Shown here: positions 21,898-30,498 of the stretch, piece after piece | How the letters are laid out: every line of letters starts with the position of its first letter | How positions within the stretch are numbered: the first letter of the stretch is position 1 | DNA from: a virus | Reading direction: 5' to 3' (one strand) | DNA: 38,278 nucleotides | IMG/VR virus record: IMGVR_UViG_3300037882_002550 | Span: 1-38,278 of that record | Notes under the pieces: model-generated | Databases searched by the model: none | Seen by the model: only the letters and a program-made list of their open reading frames with translations | Told to the model about the DNA's origin: nothing | Translations under genes and position numbers: made by a program

Positions 21898-22990
21898 AAG
21901 TGGTTCCTTGGTAGCAGGTGTAACGAATATTCACGATGCGGCGTTGGCCGGGGATTGTCGGAGGCAGCATTTCAATCCAATCGGTGAACCATGATTCATC
22001 CTCCGAATCTCCCTGATCCCCGGGGCCTGTCCATTCAATGACGTTGTCTTCCGAAACGAATGATGGATCCACATCTTCATCCTCGGGAAATTCAGCAACG
22101 TCATAAGTGATTTTGAAATAGTTTCCAGTGTGCGAAATCGGGATACGGATGCGATACCGGATCTTGATCTTGGTCATGCTTGGGGTTGGCGATATCGTCC
22201 CATCAACTGGGAAAGTTTGAGCAAGAGAGCACCCTGCACCTATTCCTGATATCCAGTTCTCTGAAAGAGAAAGCCTATCATCCAAGATCGTTGAGGCCTC
22301 TGCAATCCAATCCGGAGCCGTGATGCTCGTTGTGTAAATGAAATCATCAACTCCGGAGTTTCCAGAACCTGGCGCAATGAAGTGGATAAAGCTTGTGAAT
22401 GTTGTTGTGTTGGTCGTGGTTCCTGTCCCTGCTGAACTGCAAGTCACCCCGGAATAACTAACGGCAGTTCGATCCACGCGAAAGCGGCAAGGCGGGTAGT
22501 TGTTAGGAGGATCTGCGGGATCTGGCATTCCACCTACAAACGTGAATGTTCCATTGTCCGTAGCCTCTGTTAACCAAGTTGGCGTCCCGGAGCATGAGGC
22601 AAGTTTCAGGAACGTGATTGAGCTTGTTCCTCCCCCTTCGCAGTAGGTTTTGAAACCAGATCCCAAAGTTGCGTCACCCGTTGATGTCGTGTGGAAAAAA
22701 CGCTCAACCTCCTCAATTTGAATCTGTTCTCTGTTTTCTGTGCGATGAGTGTAGTTGGTTCCGATGAAAGTAGAAGGATCTGGAATCGAAGGGTTCCATG
22801 TCGTCCAGAACCTTTGGCTCTGCTTTTTCCACATCTTCCAGTTCGGATCCGCTTCCGTGAAGGCTCCCTGAGCGATTGTTGAGGCTTGCCGTCTTTCATA
22901 AACGAACTCAGGGGGCGGGCAAGCTGGCATTGAGCAACACCCATAGCACCCTATTCTTTCATTCCAGTCTTCCAGCGTTTCTATTGCCAT
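21845..22990 (-). CDS. Tail-tip or baseplate-region protein, unknown
   Basis: The ATG at 22990, one base after the upstream stop codon, is preferred over an in-frame ATG at 23005 (381 residues). The N-terminus has an unusual cysteine cluster (CYGCCSMPACPPPEF). The rest is strand-rich with many Thr, Ser and Pro, as in secreted or virion surface proteins. The pair near 190 (VTCSSAGTGTTTNTTTF) may be a linker. It lies between the tape measure and the fibre, so a tail-tip role is likely. Confidence 0.6.
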   Translation of the reverse strand: MAIETLEDWNERIGCYGCCSMPACPPPEFVYERRQASTIAQGAFTEADPNWKMWKKQSQRFWTTWNPSIPDPSTFIGTNYTHRTENREQIQIEEVERFFHTTSTGDATLGSGFKTYCEGGGTSSITFLKLASCSGTPTWLTEATDNGTFTFVGGMPDPADPPNNYPPCRFRVDRTAVSYSGVTCSSAGTGTTTNTTTFTSFIHFIAPGSGNSGVDDFIYTTSITAPDWIAEASTILDDRLSLSENWISGIGAGCSLAQTFPVDGTISPTPSMTKIKIRYRIRIPISHTGNYFKITYDVAEFPEDEDVDPSFVSEDNVIEWTGPGDQGDSEDESWFTDWIEMLPPTIPGQRRIVNIRYTCYQGTTYGVKPQVTGEAFTPPAP

Positions 22991-22991
22991 A

Positions 22992-23606
22992 TTAACCGCG
23001 AGCAAATGTTAGAGAACCCAAACAATGACCGATTGTGATATCACCACAACCCGATGGATAAAATTTATTCTGGCTCCACGAGCCCAATGAAACAGAGATA
23101 CTTCCCTCTGGCGAAGCAACGGTGGGAACGCTTGTGACAGGAACGCTTGTTCCTGAACCAACTGAGGCGGAAGTCAGATCTCCACCGGGCATTAAAACGT
23201 CAGCCTCAACCAAAGCTTCGAAACTGGCTTCTATCCAAAAATGAGTTCCGTCAACAGGCTCTTCTCCAACCGTTGCGAGCGTGATATCTGGAATGGTCAC
23301 CGTTCCACCTCCGCCGTAGACGACGCCACCTAACAACTTCCAACTTGTAGTCTCTCCCGTGGTCGATTTGAAAACTTTACAAAATGGCCCAGCCATTCCT
23401 TCGACAGCGGCTCTGAGCGAATCTTTCAGCGTGACATGCTTTCCGTCTTTCTTTTGAACGTAATCAAAAAAATTAGGATCGAAAATCGCCTCCAATTCTT
23501 CCAAGCGATCGAGGATGGCATTGTAAGTAGCACCGGATAAAAAAACAGTTTCATTCCCACCACCGGCGCTTCGTTTGAAGCCAGATCTATTTCTGCTATC
23601 GCTCAT
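22992..23606 (-). CDS. Tail-tip-region protein, unknown
   Basis: This 204-residue protein has a short basic N-terminus, a helix (TYNAILDRLEELEAIF) and then a mostly beta region rich in Gly, Thr and Val. No motif is recognised. It starts 4 bp after the preceding gene, and its last codons include CTAACA. It probably belongs to the tail tip, by position. Confidence 0.6.
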   Translation of the reverse strand: MSDSRNRSGFKRSAGGGNETVFLSGATYNAILDRLEELEAIFDPNFFDYVQKKDGKHVTLKDSLRAAVEGMAGPFCKVFKSTTGETTSWKLLGGVVYGGGGTVTIPDITLATVGEEPVDGTHFWIEASFEALVEADVLMPGGDLTSASVGSGTSVPVTSVPTVASPEGSISVSLGSWSQNKFYPSGCGDITIGHCLGSLTFARG

Positions 23607-23610
23607 TTAA

Positions 23611-24267
23611 TTATGCTGGAACTCCGGTTTGATAATAAACGAAGAAATCACGCACAGCCCAAAGCATTCCGGGAACGATCTGCGTGACTTGCCGCTGATC
23701 CAAAACCCAGCCGTTCGGGTGGTTGAAACGCATATCCTCACTCCACCCCGCCCACAGCCAGTCTGGCGGCGTTGGCGGGCTTATAGGAGCAAGTGAGGTT
23801 CCTTGTTGAGTTTGATCCGGCTCCTCAGTGGTGAAATAGGTATCTGAAACACTTAGATCCGGCTCATTGATACTCCAGCGATTCGCAACACCGCTGGGCG
23901 TTCCAATGTCCACATAATCACCTTCTTCACCGATTGGCCCGATGGAAACTACACGACCTTGGCAGGAAACTTCACGAATGCGCTTATCTCCTTCTTCGCT
24001 CAATAAACCGGTGCCGCGAACACTTACGATCGCTCGGGCATTGTCCTCTTGCTCGACATCAAATGAGGCAACGAACATGCGCGAATAACCCGGGAATGCT
24101 GCGTTTTTAACCACGCCCTGAGAAGCCAAGCTGGACCTCCAATTCGGCCATGCCACCAAGTAATCTTGAGTAACGGTATCCAACGCTCCTTCCTCGGCAT
24201 CGTTTTCACGAGCTGGCCCGATAGGCATAGGGACTGTGCCATGAAAAATATTTAGTGCGACACTCAT
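23611..24267 (-). CDS. Distal-tail or tail-tip protein, unknown
   Basis: This 218-residue protein follows the tape measure with ATGA overlap, the slot of distal tail proteins or lambda M/L-type tail-tip genes. It is beta-rich with many Trp in the second half (PPDWLWAGWSEDMRF). No catalytic motif is seen. The assignment as tail protein rests on synteny. Confidence 0.6.
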   Translation of the reverse strand: MSVALNIFHGTVPMPIGPARENDAEEGALDTVTQDYLVAWPNWRSSLASQGVVKNAAFPGYSRMFVASFDVEQEDNARAIVSVRGTGLLSEEGDKRIREVSCQGRVVSIGPIGEEGDYVDIGTPSGVANRWSINEPDLSVSDTYFTTEEPDQTQQGTSLAPISPPTPPDWLWAGWSEDMRFNHPNGWVLDQRQVTQIVPGMLWAVRDFFVYYQTGVPA

Positions 24268-26750
24268 ACTTTGATTACGTTTTCGAAGACTTTGACCATT
24301 TTTTCTTCGAGGGTGATTAGTTGATCGAGTTTACCAGGCACGACATCATTGCCTTTTAGAACTGCTGTGAGTGGTCCGCCGCGTTTTGCCTCAGCATCGC
24401 GCACGAAGCGCTCTCCGAGGTCTGCATTGCGTCCGCTGAGCCCATCGACTTTCTTTCCTTGATCTGCCTTGGAGCGGCGCTCTAGGCGGCGCTGGAGTGA
24501 TTCCTGAGCGCTCAACACTCCTTTTCTTTTTGGCCTGCCTTCTTTGCCTCCATCGCTTTCGCTTGAGGCTTTCACGCCATACGCACGGCTCTTGAGAGCT
24601 TCACGCATGCGAGCGATCTTGAATGCCTCGGCTTCCGACACGCCAGTCGCTTCAGCAATCTCCGCAGCCTCCCGGCGAAGGCGAAGTTGCTTTTGGAGCA
24701 TCTCGGCTTTTTGCATTTCGCCGGATGCCTGGAGCCGTAACACTGCCAGCTCCTCCCCCAGTTGGTTTTTCGCTGTGGTTTGGCTGCGCTTGACCTCGGC
24801 AATTTCTTTTTCCTTGGCGAGACGCTCTTTGGTGGCTTCGAGTTCCTTTTGCGCTTTTTCCTTAGCGTTTGATGCCACTTCGTTTTTGGATCGCTCAATT
24901 TCTGCCTGAATTTTTTGGAGGTTGCGGACTTGCTCTAAGAGGCTGTTAGCCAATCCATCGTTGCCTTCTTTCTGGGCTTTTTGAGCAAGAGCGTAAAGAC
25001 CGGCCAGCGTCTCCGAACTTCCATCTGCGAGGTCGAGACCTTGACCAGCTCGCCCGAAGTTAAATTTATCAACAGCTCTTTTCAGTCCATCTTGGAGCTG
25101 CTTGGTGAACACATCGATTTTTTTCTCAGGAGGAAGTAGATCGATTTGCTCATTGGTGATTTCCGTCTTGAGACTGGCGATTGATTCCCTCATTGCAGCC
25201 GTCGCCTCTTTGATGGCAGCCGCGCGTTTCATTTCCGCTTCCCTCGCAAGCTCAGATTGAGCCGCGATGAATTGTTGGTTTTTATACTGCAACTCATACT
25301 CGGCAGTCATATCCGCCTCGACTTCTAACTGCTGGCCACGAAGTCGGTGAGTATCGGCGGTTTTATCCCATAGTTTCAGAACTGCGATCGCATGCTCATT
25401 GGCTTCTTTTTTGAGGCCTTTTCCAAGAGTAAGATTTTCGCGTTCGAGCTTGCTGATTTCCTCTGTGATTCGTGCTCGGGCGGCAGTGGTATCTTCCACG
25501 GTTTTTGCCGTCGTTACACTTTGATGCATGGAAGCCAAGAGAGCATCGGTGGAGGTGTTGGCTTTTCGCATACCTTCATCGAAGGACTCTGCCATTTTCT
25601 TCGCGAGGTAATCACCCGCAGGTTTTCCGATCGCCGCACCGATACCAGCAGCGATAAGATGAGGCGAAAATTTAGCGAGGAAGCCGAGGCCGAATTTCGC
25701 GGCGGCTGCTTTACCCATGGCCGCGCCGATGAGATTACCAGCAACACCTCCTTTCCCCGATGCGGCGGCGGTATTGCGCGCAACGGCGTTAGCAGCATGG
25801 GCGGCGGTGTTGCGGGCTACGGCGGCGGTCTCTGCGTCTGTGGCAGCTTTAGAGACTAGTAAGGCCATCCCGGTGCGGACGACGGCTGCAAGGTCTTTTG
25901 CGAGAGCCAGGGCGAACTTAGCTCCTTTGTATAGCATGATGGCACCGACGAGCCCCATGATCGCCTTGTTGTGATCAGTAACGAATCTCAAGGAGGCAAC
26001 GTAGATCGGAAGCAGCACGGCGCCCAACTCTGCGGAAATGTTTTTCAAACGCGCCTGAAGAATGCGCTGGGAGTTGGCGGCTTGATCGGCAGTGCGGCCA
26101 AAGTCACCTTGGGCTGCGGAAGTTTGATTCAGGATTACATTGTAGGAAGCCAAAGCTTTCGCCTGCATGTCGAGAGTGCCTTTGCCATCGTAAAGACCCA
26201 TCTCCATGGCCTCTTGCTTCAGCGTGGCTTCATTCAGGAGGACTGCATATTTGCGAAGCGGTTCTGATTCCCCACGCAGGCCGGCACTGATCGCGCCCAA
26301 GGCTTGCTCGACGCTGGTGTTATTGAAACTGGCCATGTCGGAAGCAAGCTCGACGAGTTTCTTGGACATTTCTGCTGACTGTTCTTGCCCCATGCCGAGG
26401 ACATCAAACACCGCGCCGAATTCCGCAGCGGCTCCGAGAGCGCTGGCCTGTGCTTGGCCGAAACTATCTGCCAGCCCTTTCGACCATGATTCCATCTCCG
26501 CGCTGTGCTCTTTGAAAATCTGGCGAGACTTCGAAACGGTCTCTCCCAGATCGGTAGCGTCTGTTATGGCACTCTTGAGGCCTGCGCCAACTGCGGCGAC
26601 CGTTAGAACTCTCCCAAGCCCACCAAGCTCATTGATGGCGTCTTTCACGCCGGTTTTGAAACGAGCGACACGAGCGCGAGCGGCATCGAACTCGGCTTTG
26701 AGCTTCGCGGAATTCGCTGTTAATTCGATCTCTACCTTTTCTTTTGACAT
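24264..26750 (-). CDS. Tail tape measure protein
   Basis: At 828 residues it is the largest protein of the late operon after the fibre, highly helical and Ala/Lys/Glu-rich. The N-terminal part has the tape-measure core pattern (DATDLGETVSKSRQIFK, SFNNTSVEQALGAISAGLRGES with LRKYAVLLNEATLKQEA). Two hydrophobic segments near 250-400 include GLVGAIMLYKGAKFALALA and a Gly/Ala-rich stretch. Long coiled coils fill the C-terminal half. It sets tail length and may help DNA pass through the membrane. It follows the GT frameshift gene, as in lambda. By the usual 0.15 nm per residue, the tail would be about 120 nm (estimate). Confidence 0.9.
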   Translation of the reverse strand: MSKEKVEIELTANSAKLKAEFDAARARVARFKTGVKDAINELGGLGRVLTVAAVGAGLKSAITDATDLGETVSKSRQIFKEHSAEMESWSKGLADSFGQAQASALGAAAEFGAVFDVLGMGQEQSAEMSKKLVELASDMASFNNTSVEQALGAISAGLRGESEPLRKYAVLLNEATLKQEAMEMGLYDGKGTLDMQAKALASYNVILNQTSAAQGDFGRTADQAANSQRILQARLKNISAELGAVLLPIYVASLRFVTDHNKAIMGLVGAIMLYKGAKFALALAKDLAAVVRTGMALLVSKAATDAETAAVARNTAAHAANAVARNTAAASGKGGVAGNLIGAAMGKAAAAKFGLGFLAKFSPHLIAAGIGAAIGKPAGDYLAKKMAESFDEGMRKANTSTDALLASMHQSVTTAKTVEDTTAARARITEEISKLERENLTLGKGLKKEANEHAIAVLKLWDKTADTHRLRGQQLEVEADMTAEYELQYKNQQFIAAQSELAREAEMKRAAAIKEATAAMRESIASLKTEITNEQIDLLPPEKKIDVFTKQLQDGLKRAVDKFNFGRAGQGLDLADGSSETLAGLYALAQKAQKEGNDGLANSLLEQVRNLQKIQAEIERSKNEVASNAKEKAQKELEATKERLAKEKEIAEVKRSQTTAKNQLGEELAVLRLQASGEMQKAEMLQKQLRLRREAAEIAEATGVSEAEAFKIARMREALKSRAYGVKASSESDGGKEGRPKRKGVLSAQESLQRRLERRSKADQGKKVDGLSGRNADLGERFVRDAEAKRGGPLTAVLKGNDVVPGKLDQLITLEEKMVKVFENVIKV

Positions 26751-26780
26751 GTCGGTTTCTTCTTCTTCCTAGAGTCAAAT

Positions 26781-27023
26781 CTAGGGTTTGGTTTTCTGGC
26801 GGTTCCGGATCTGACCTAAGCGGGATTCCACTTGATCAAACCATGCATCTGCCTGCGTGGCACAGCCCGGGAAGCGATGCCGCTCGCCATCTAACAAACG
26901 TGCGGCGTGATAATATGACCAGCCACGGCTAAGAGGGAGCCACCAGCGAATGAAATCTTCCGTCCAGCCTGTGCGTGAGGATATCACAATGACGTATTGC
27001 GCCTCATCCACAGGCAGGGCTAG
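26781..27023 (-). CDS. Tail assembly chaperone, T-like extension made by -1 frameshifting
   Basis: This segment is read in the -1 frame from the slippery site at 27023-27029. It adds about 80 residues (LALPVDEAQY... to KTKP) to the gene at 27020-27550, giving a fusion of about 256 residues. It could also start alone at a GTG at 27011, but the frame relation and heptamer make the fusion far more likely. It contains an aromatic segment (WWLPLSRGWSYYHAARLL) and a basic C-terminus. In lambda gpGT binds the tape measure through the T domain. Confidence 0.75.
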   Translation of the reverse strand, partial: LALPVDEAQYVIVISSRTGWTEDFIRWWLPLSRGWSYYHAARLLDGERHRFPGCATQADAWFDQVESRLGQIRNRQKTKP

Positions 27024-27550
27024 TTTCCCAGTTCTTCTTCCCTTCCTGGTCCACCGGTGGGGATGGCTTCCGAGCGATTCACTTCTGAATCATTGAACAT
27101 GCGGAGTGCGAGGGCAGAGGCTTTGAGCTCATCCGCTTCGTTCTTGATTTGCTCGTCTCCCCATTTATCAATCGCGGTTTGCAAGACCAGTGGCTTGCTG
27201 CGGAGGTGTAGGTATTCGCTGGGATGGTGAGAACAGTAGAAGAGGATGCGGATAGCATCCGCAATGAAGGCAGAGGTATCCCCTAAGACATCGCTGAGGT
27301 CGGGAGCACCGACTGCGAGGCGCTGCTGATAGAAAAGTCCTTTCCGGCTGACGGCGAAGGGCTGAAGGGGTTTGCCTTTCCACTCGGGCTCTGAGTTGAA
27401 TGCTTGCTCGCGTTCGTGCTCCTCAGCTTCGAAACGCTCATCATCCATGATGATGGGAGGTGCTGGCGGCATAGCCAAGAATGGCAATGCTTCTCTATCA
27501 GCCAGATCTAAGTCCTGCGATTTTACTTCGGGATTATTGAGTTCGCTCAT
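27020..27550 (-). CDS. Tail assembly chaperone, G-like
   Basis: This 176-residue protein has an acidic, Pro-rich N-terminus and a helical domain (about 65-150). It lies immediately before the tape measure, the place of lambda gpG. The last codons, CTG GGA AAC TAG, contain the heptamer G GGA AAC, so part of the ribosomes should shift -1 and make the longer GT form. The leader CAACCGATAATTTAACAATAA has no Shine-Dalgarno sequence. Function: chaperone keeping the tape measure soluble during tail assembly. Confidence 0.8.
   Translation of the reverse strand: MSELNNPEVKSQDLDLADREALPFLAMPPAPPIIMDDERFEAEEHEREQAFNSEPEWKGKPLQPFAVSRKGLFYQQRLAVGAPDLSDVLGDTSAFIADAIRILFYCSHHPSEYLHLRSKPLVLQTAIDKWGDEQIKNEADELKASALALRMFNDSEVNRSEAIPTGGPGREEELGN
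27023..27029 (-). promoter_or_regulatory. Programmed -1 ribosomal frameshift site GGGAAAC
   Basis: The heptamer fits X XXY YYZ in the zero frame (G GGA AAC) and stands directly before the TAG stop. After a -1 slip the frame continues as CTA GCC CTG CCT GTG GAT into the T-like frame without a stop. Lambda uses the related GGGAAAG at the same place. Confidence 0.8.
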
Positions 27551-27565
27551 GATTTTATTGTTAAA

Positions 27566-28306
27566 TTATCGGTTGAAAAAGTTTCGCATTTTATCGAGGC
27601 CTTTGCCGTTGATTTCCGGGGAGATGAAAGCGGACTTTGAACTGCCAGGCTTGCGGATCAGGACAAGTTCGACCTCATCTCTGAGAGCGTCTAACAAGCG
27701 TTCACGGGCTTGGAGTCCGCCGAGGGCGTAAAAGAAAGGATGCTCTAAATCTTTGAGCGTTTTTTCCCGGTAAGCTTTCACGAATGCGCCTACGTCGGTG
27801 GGCTTTCCGAAGCACTCCCACTGCATGGGCAGAAGGTAGCGGCGTGAACCTTGCGGGCCTTCCACGGCGAGAATGGGCACGCCTACGCGGCCAAGCGCGG
27901 CGACAAGCTTAAGATCACCGGTGCGGAAGACAGCTTGCTGGCCAGTGATGCCAGGGAATCCGGAATCCGAGTCGACATAAACGGTGCGATCGACGTTCTC
28001 GACTTTTGCAAGGCGAATGAATTTACCTTTTTCTGTAGCGTCTAAGATGCGTTCGCGATTGTGCATGCCAGCCAGCCCGTCTAACAAATGATGCCCCGGT
28101 TCATCGCGCTGAAGTTCGCCTTTCTCGTAGCGATCTTTGATTTTCTTGGTGCGATAGATTCCATTCACGCAGGTAACGCCCAAGTAGTAGGTGGTATTGG
28201 CGTTGCCGGTGCGTTCATCCACCATGCGCTCAATTCTAACGGGGACTCCGAGGTTGCCGAATGCGGCTGCTACGCGGAGGTTTCTAGTTGCTGTCCAAAT
28301 TTCCAT
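27566..28306 (-). CDS. Unknown late protein with internal duplication
   Basis: This 246-residue protein contains two related halves. NLRVAAAFGNLGVPVRIE (about 9-26) resembles DLKLVAALGRVGVPILAV (about 131-148), and LLDGLAGMHNRERILDA (about 74-90) resembles ALGGLQARERLLDAL (about 194-208). Each half seems to be an alpha/beta domain of about 100 residues. It sits between the major tail protein and the tail chaperone, an insertion relative to lambda. No function is recognised. A hairpin lies in the 98-bp gap upstream. Confidence 0.65.
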   Translation of the reverse strand: MEIWTATRNLRVAAAFGNLGVPVRIERMVDERTGNANTTYYLGVTCVNGIYRTKKIKDRYEKGELQRDEPGHHLLDGLAGMHNRERILDATEKGKFIRLAKVENVDRTVYVDSDSGFPGITGQQAVFRTGDLKLVAALGRVGVPILAVEGPQGSRRYLLPMQWECFGKPTDVGAFVKAYREKTLKDLEHPFFYALGGLQARERLLDALRDEVELVLIRKPGSSKSAFISPEINGKGLDKMRNFFNR

Positions 28307-28361
28307 AAATAAGCCCCGAGGATCGCCAGGGGAAAGGTTCGCTCTGATTTGAGGGGAAACG

Positions 28362-28385
28362 GGCTCTCACCCGAAGGTGAGAGCC
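28362..28385 (-). terminator. Hairpin after the major tail protein gene
   Basis: On the minus strand, GGCTCTCACC pairs perfectly with GGTGAGAGCC around a TTCG tetraloop, 20 bp after the stop codon of the 28405-28791 gene. It is followed by CGTTTCCCC rather than a long T run, so it may act as a leaky terminator or as a 3' stabiliser. Confidence 0.7.
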
Positions 28386-28404
28386 ACATCGGAACCCCTA
28401 ACAA

Positions 28405-28791
28405 TTACTCAATGAAAGGGTATTGCATGACTTTGAATTTGATCTTCTCCGGATCATCTGGACTGAGGTCCAAGCTTGGATCTTCGTAGACCATGATGCC
28501 ATCGGCATTATCAAAGCCAAATTGCGCGCCTTGATAGTTTGCGAGAGACGCAACCGTGGTGCCGGGGTGTTGGTTGGCGAGTCCGGCTTTAGCTTTGAGC
28601 CAACCAGAGAAATCGAAGGAAAGTTTTGGATCGCGGTAGCCAAGTGCGGCGGTGTTACCGGCACCAGACTTGTATTCCTTTTTCTCGCGAACTGGCGCGA
28701 CAGCTAAGGACTCTACGAGGATGTTAGGCTCATCAACAAGTGCATGGTTGATGATGGTTCCGTGTTGGATGATGATGTCGACGGCAGGCAT
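28405..28791 (-). CDS. Major tail (tube) protein
   Basis: This 128-residue protein lies after the tail terminator-like gene and is followed by a strong hairpin. It is of mixed alpha/beta composition with a Gly-rich region (KSGAGNTAALGYRDPKLSF) and an IKFKVMQYPFIE end. The length is short but fits simple tail tube proteins. Assignment is by position and by its own expression signals: TTTGACA lies 13 bases before the ATG (28805-28811 complement). An alternative is another tail structural protein. Confidence 0.6.
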   Translation of the reverse strand: MPAVDIIIQHGTIINHALVDEPNILVESLAVAPVREKKEYKSGAGNTAALGYRDPKLSFDFSGWLKAKAGLANQHPGTTVASLANYQGAQFGFDNADGIMVYEDPSLDLSPDDPEKIKFKVMQYPFIE

Positions 28792-28882
28792 ACCAACGCG
28801 GGATTGTCAAAATGCGTTTTCGTGAGAGACGAGAAGATGACGTGAATGACGGCAATGACGTTGATGACGTGGAAATGAAATT

Positions 28883-29296
28883 TCATACGGAGCATAGGAC
28901 TACGCGCCAGGTCAGGGCGGCGGACCATGCTCTTTTCGCTTCGGGCTCTTCTTCGAGGTCTGAGATGGAGAATCCTTTGATAAGCCAGCCACGCTCATGC
29001 ATAGCAGTTGCGATTTCCATGCTCCCTTGCTCGATGGCCGCCAGGACTTCTTGAGACCATGCAGCGGCAAGCGTGGGGGCGGTATCGTTGCGCTGGGTTA
29101 GGACTTCAATCTTTAGGAGCTTGATGGGCATGCCGGGGACTAGGCGACCGTTGGAGGCTACTTCTACGGTAACGCAGGGACGTTCGCGTTCGCCGGTGGC
29201 TTCTTCGCCAAGGATGGGCACGGCGGCGCCGCTGAATAGGTTTTCCCCTTGGAGAAAACTCACTACGACTTCTCTTAAATCTGTTTCTTCTTTCAT
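28883..29296 (-). CDS. Tail terminator-like protein (gpU-type by position)
   Basis: This 137-residue alpha/beta protein is coupled by ATGA to the HK97 gp10-like gene. It has the typical small tail-completion layout: N-terminal helices, central strands (PCVTVEVASNGRLV) and a helix pair near the end. In lambda-like order, this place holds gpU or its equivalent. The motif evidence is weak, so the call is mostly synteny. Confidence 0.6.
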   Translation of the reverse strand: MKEETDLREVVVSFLQGENLFSGAAVPILGEEATGERERPCVTVEVASNGRLVPGMPIKLLKIEVLTQRNDTAPTLAAAWSQEVLAAIEQGSMEIATAMHERGWLIKGFSISDLEEEPEAKRAWSAALTWRVVLCSV

Positions 29297-30084
29297 CTGC
29301 TTTTTCTACGGTTCAAATATTTCAGTTCGGCCTCGAAGGCTTTAGCAAGGCGGCGCTCTGCCCCAGCCACGGCGGCGGCTTGAGCGCTGGGCGTCATGAC
29401 TTCGCCGATGTGGCGGACAGAGTTCCAAATGCGTAGTCTGGCGGCTTTACCTCCACGAAATGAGCTACCGCCAAGAGCTGCATTTTTTCCGTGACGGCGA
29501 ACGTAAGACGGAAAGGTTTGCACTGTCTTGTCGTTAGCCTGTGTGCGCTGTCTGCCTCCGAGGCTTTTGCCTGCGACATACCAGCCCCCTTTCACAACTC
29601 CATTGAGCTTTTGTCGCTTCTTGATGTAGGCCCGCTGAGTGCCGGGTGCGATTACGGCGAGTGGTTTTGCATCCCATTCCACTCCCCCGCTCTTCCGCAT
29701 TCTTTTATGAGTGGATTCATCCAGTGAGCGGGAGACGCCAGCTTTTCGCATGATGGCGGTGGCGCGCTTTTCGTTGCCAGATTTGAAGGCGGCATAGTAT
29801 TGGTTAGCCAAGACTTCATCTTTGGCTTTGATCATATCATAAATCCTACCTCCATCGAGCTTGGTCGGGAAAAGAATGCGGACTTCTCCGGCAATTTTTC
29901 TGTCTTGTTTGAGCCCTTGGCCTTCCCCGAGACCACCTTTGCCGGTCTGTCTGGCTGCCTCGGACGCGATGGCACGGCCTGCTTGCTTGAGCACTCGTTC
30001 TTTCACTTTCTCCACCTCACCAGGGAAGCTTTCTAACTTCCGAAGGATTTGATCGAGGCCGGTCACTTTGAGGTCTACGTTCAT
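29293..30084 (-). CDS. Head-tail joining / minor tail protein (HK97 gp10-like)
   Basis: This 263-residue basic protein starts with DLKVTGLDQILRKLESFP, the hallmark of the HK97 gp10/lambda Z-type family, followed by KERVLKQAGRAIASEA. A basic, Arg-rich middle and C-terminus (KGGKAARLRIWNSVRHIGEVM) complete it. It is longer than the usual 120-190 residues. It is coupled at both ends by ATGA overlaps to the connector and terminator genes. Confidence 0.75.
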   Translation of the reverse strand: MNVDLKVTGLDQILRKLESFPGEVEKVKERVLKQAGRAIASEAARQTGKGGLGEGQGLKQDRKIAGEVRILFPTKLDGGRIYDMIKAKDEVLANQYYAAFKSGNEKRATAIMRKAGVSRSLDESTHKRMRKSGGVEWDAKPLAVIAPGTQRAYIKKRQKLNGVVKGGWYVAGKSLGGRQRTQANDKTVQTFPSYVRRHGKNAALGGSSFRGGKAARLRIWNSVRHIGEVMTPSAQAAAVAGAERRLAKAFEAELKYLNRRKSR

Positions 30085-30401
30085 TCGCTGTCAGGGATGC
30101 AGGAGAGTGCCCAGACGTCGTCAACGGACTGATCCTTCACTTCATCGACGCGCCATCTCCGGCCTTCGTGGATGAAGAACGTAACTCCATCCTCTGGCTT
30201 GGTAGGCAGGACAGATTTGCGGATACGGAGGTTTAGGAAGCCTTCTTTGATATTGCCGCCTTGCCCCATGGTTCCACCGAGGCGGCGGGATGCGATCGCG
30301 CACGGGTAGAGGGTGCCGCCGAGATTGATTTCATCTCCCCAGATTTCTTCTAACACGTCTTGGCTCTTTTTGAGAAATTTCTGGAATCCCGCACGCTTCA
30401 T
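30081..30401 (-). CDS. Head-tail connector / stopper-like protein
   Basis: This 106-residue protein has an N-terminal helix and a beta-rich core (FLNLRIRKSVLPTKPEDGVTFFIHEGRRWRVDEV). The phrase around GVTFFIHEGRRWRVD is typical of small head-completion proteins of lambda FII/HK97 gp7-like type. It is ATGA-coupled to the gp10-like gene. The exact family is not certain. Confidence 0.65.
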   Translation of the reverse strand: MKRAGFQKFLKKSQDVLEEIWGDEINLGGTLYPCAIASRRLGGTMGQGGNIKEGFLNLRIRKSVLPTKPEDGVTFFIHEGRRWRVDEVKDQSVDDVWALSCIPDSE

Positions 30402-30498
30402 AACTTCCTCTCAAAGTCAAAAAAGAACAGGGGCTCGCGACCGGCCTATGTAGACATGAAGCGAACCCCGGTTCGGGCGGTATGCGTTGGCGAGAGCT

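Noticed and set aside
26781-27011. Independent 76-residue gene starting at GTG
   Set aside because: The exact -1 frame relation and GGGAAAC heptamer make it the T part of a frameshift fusion.
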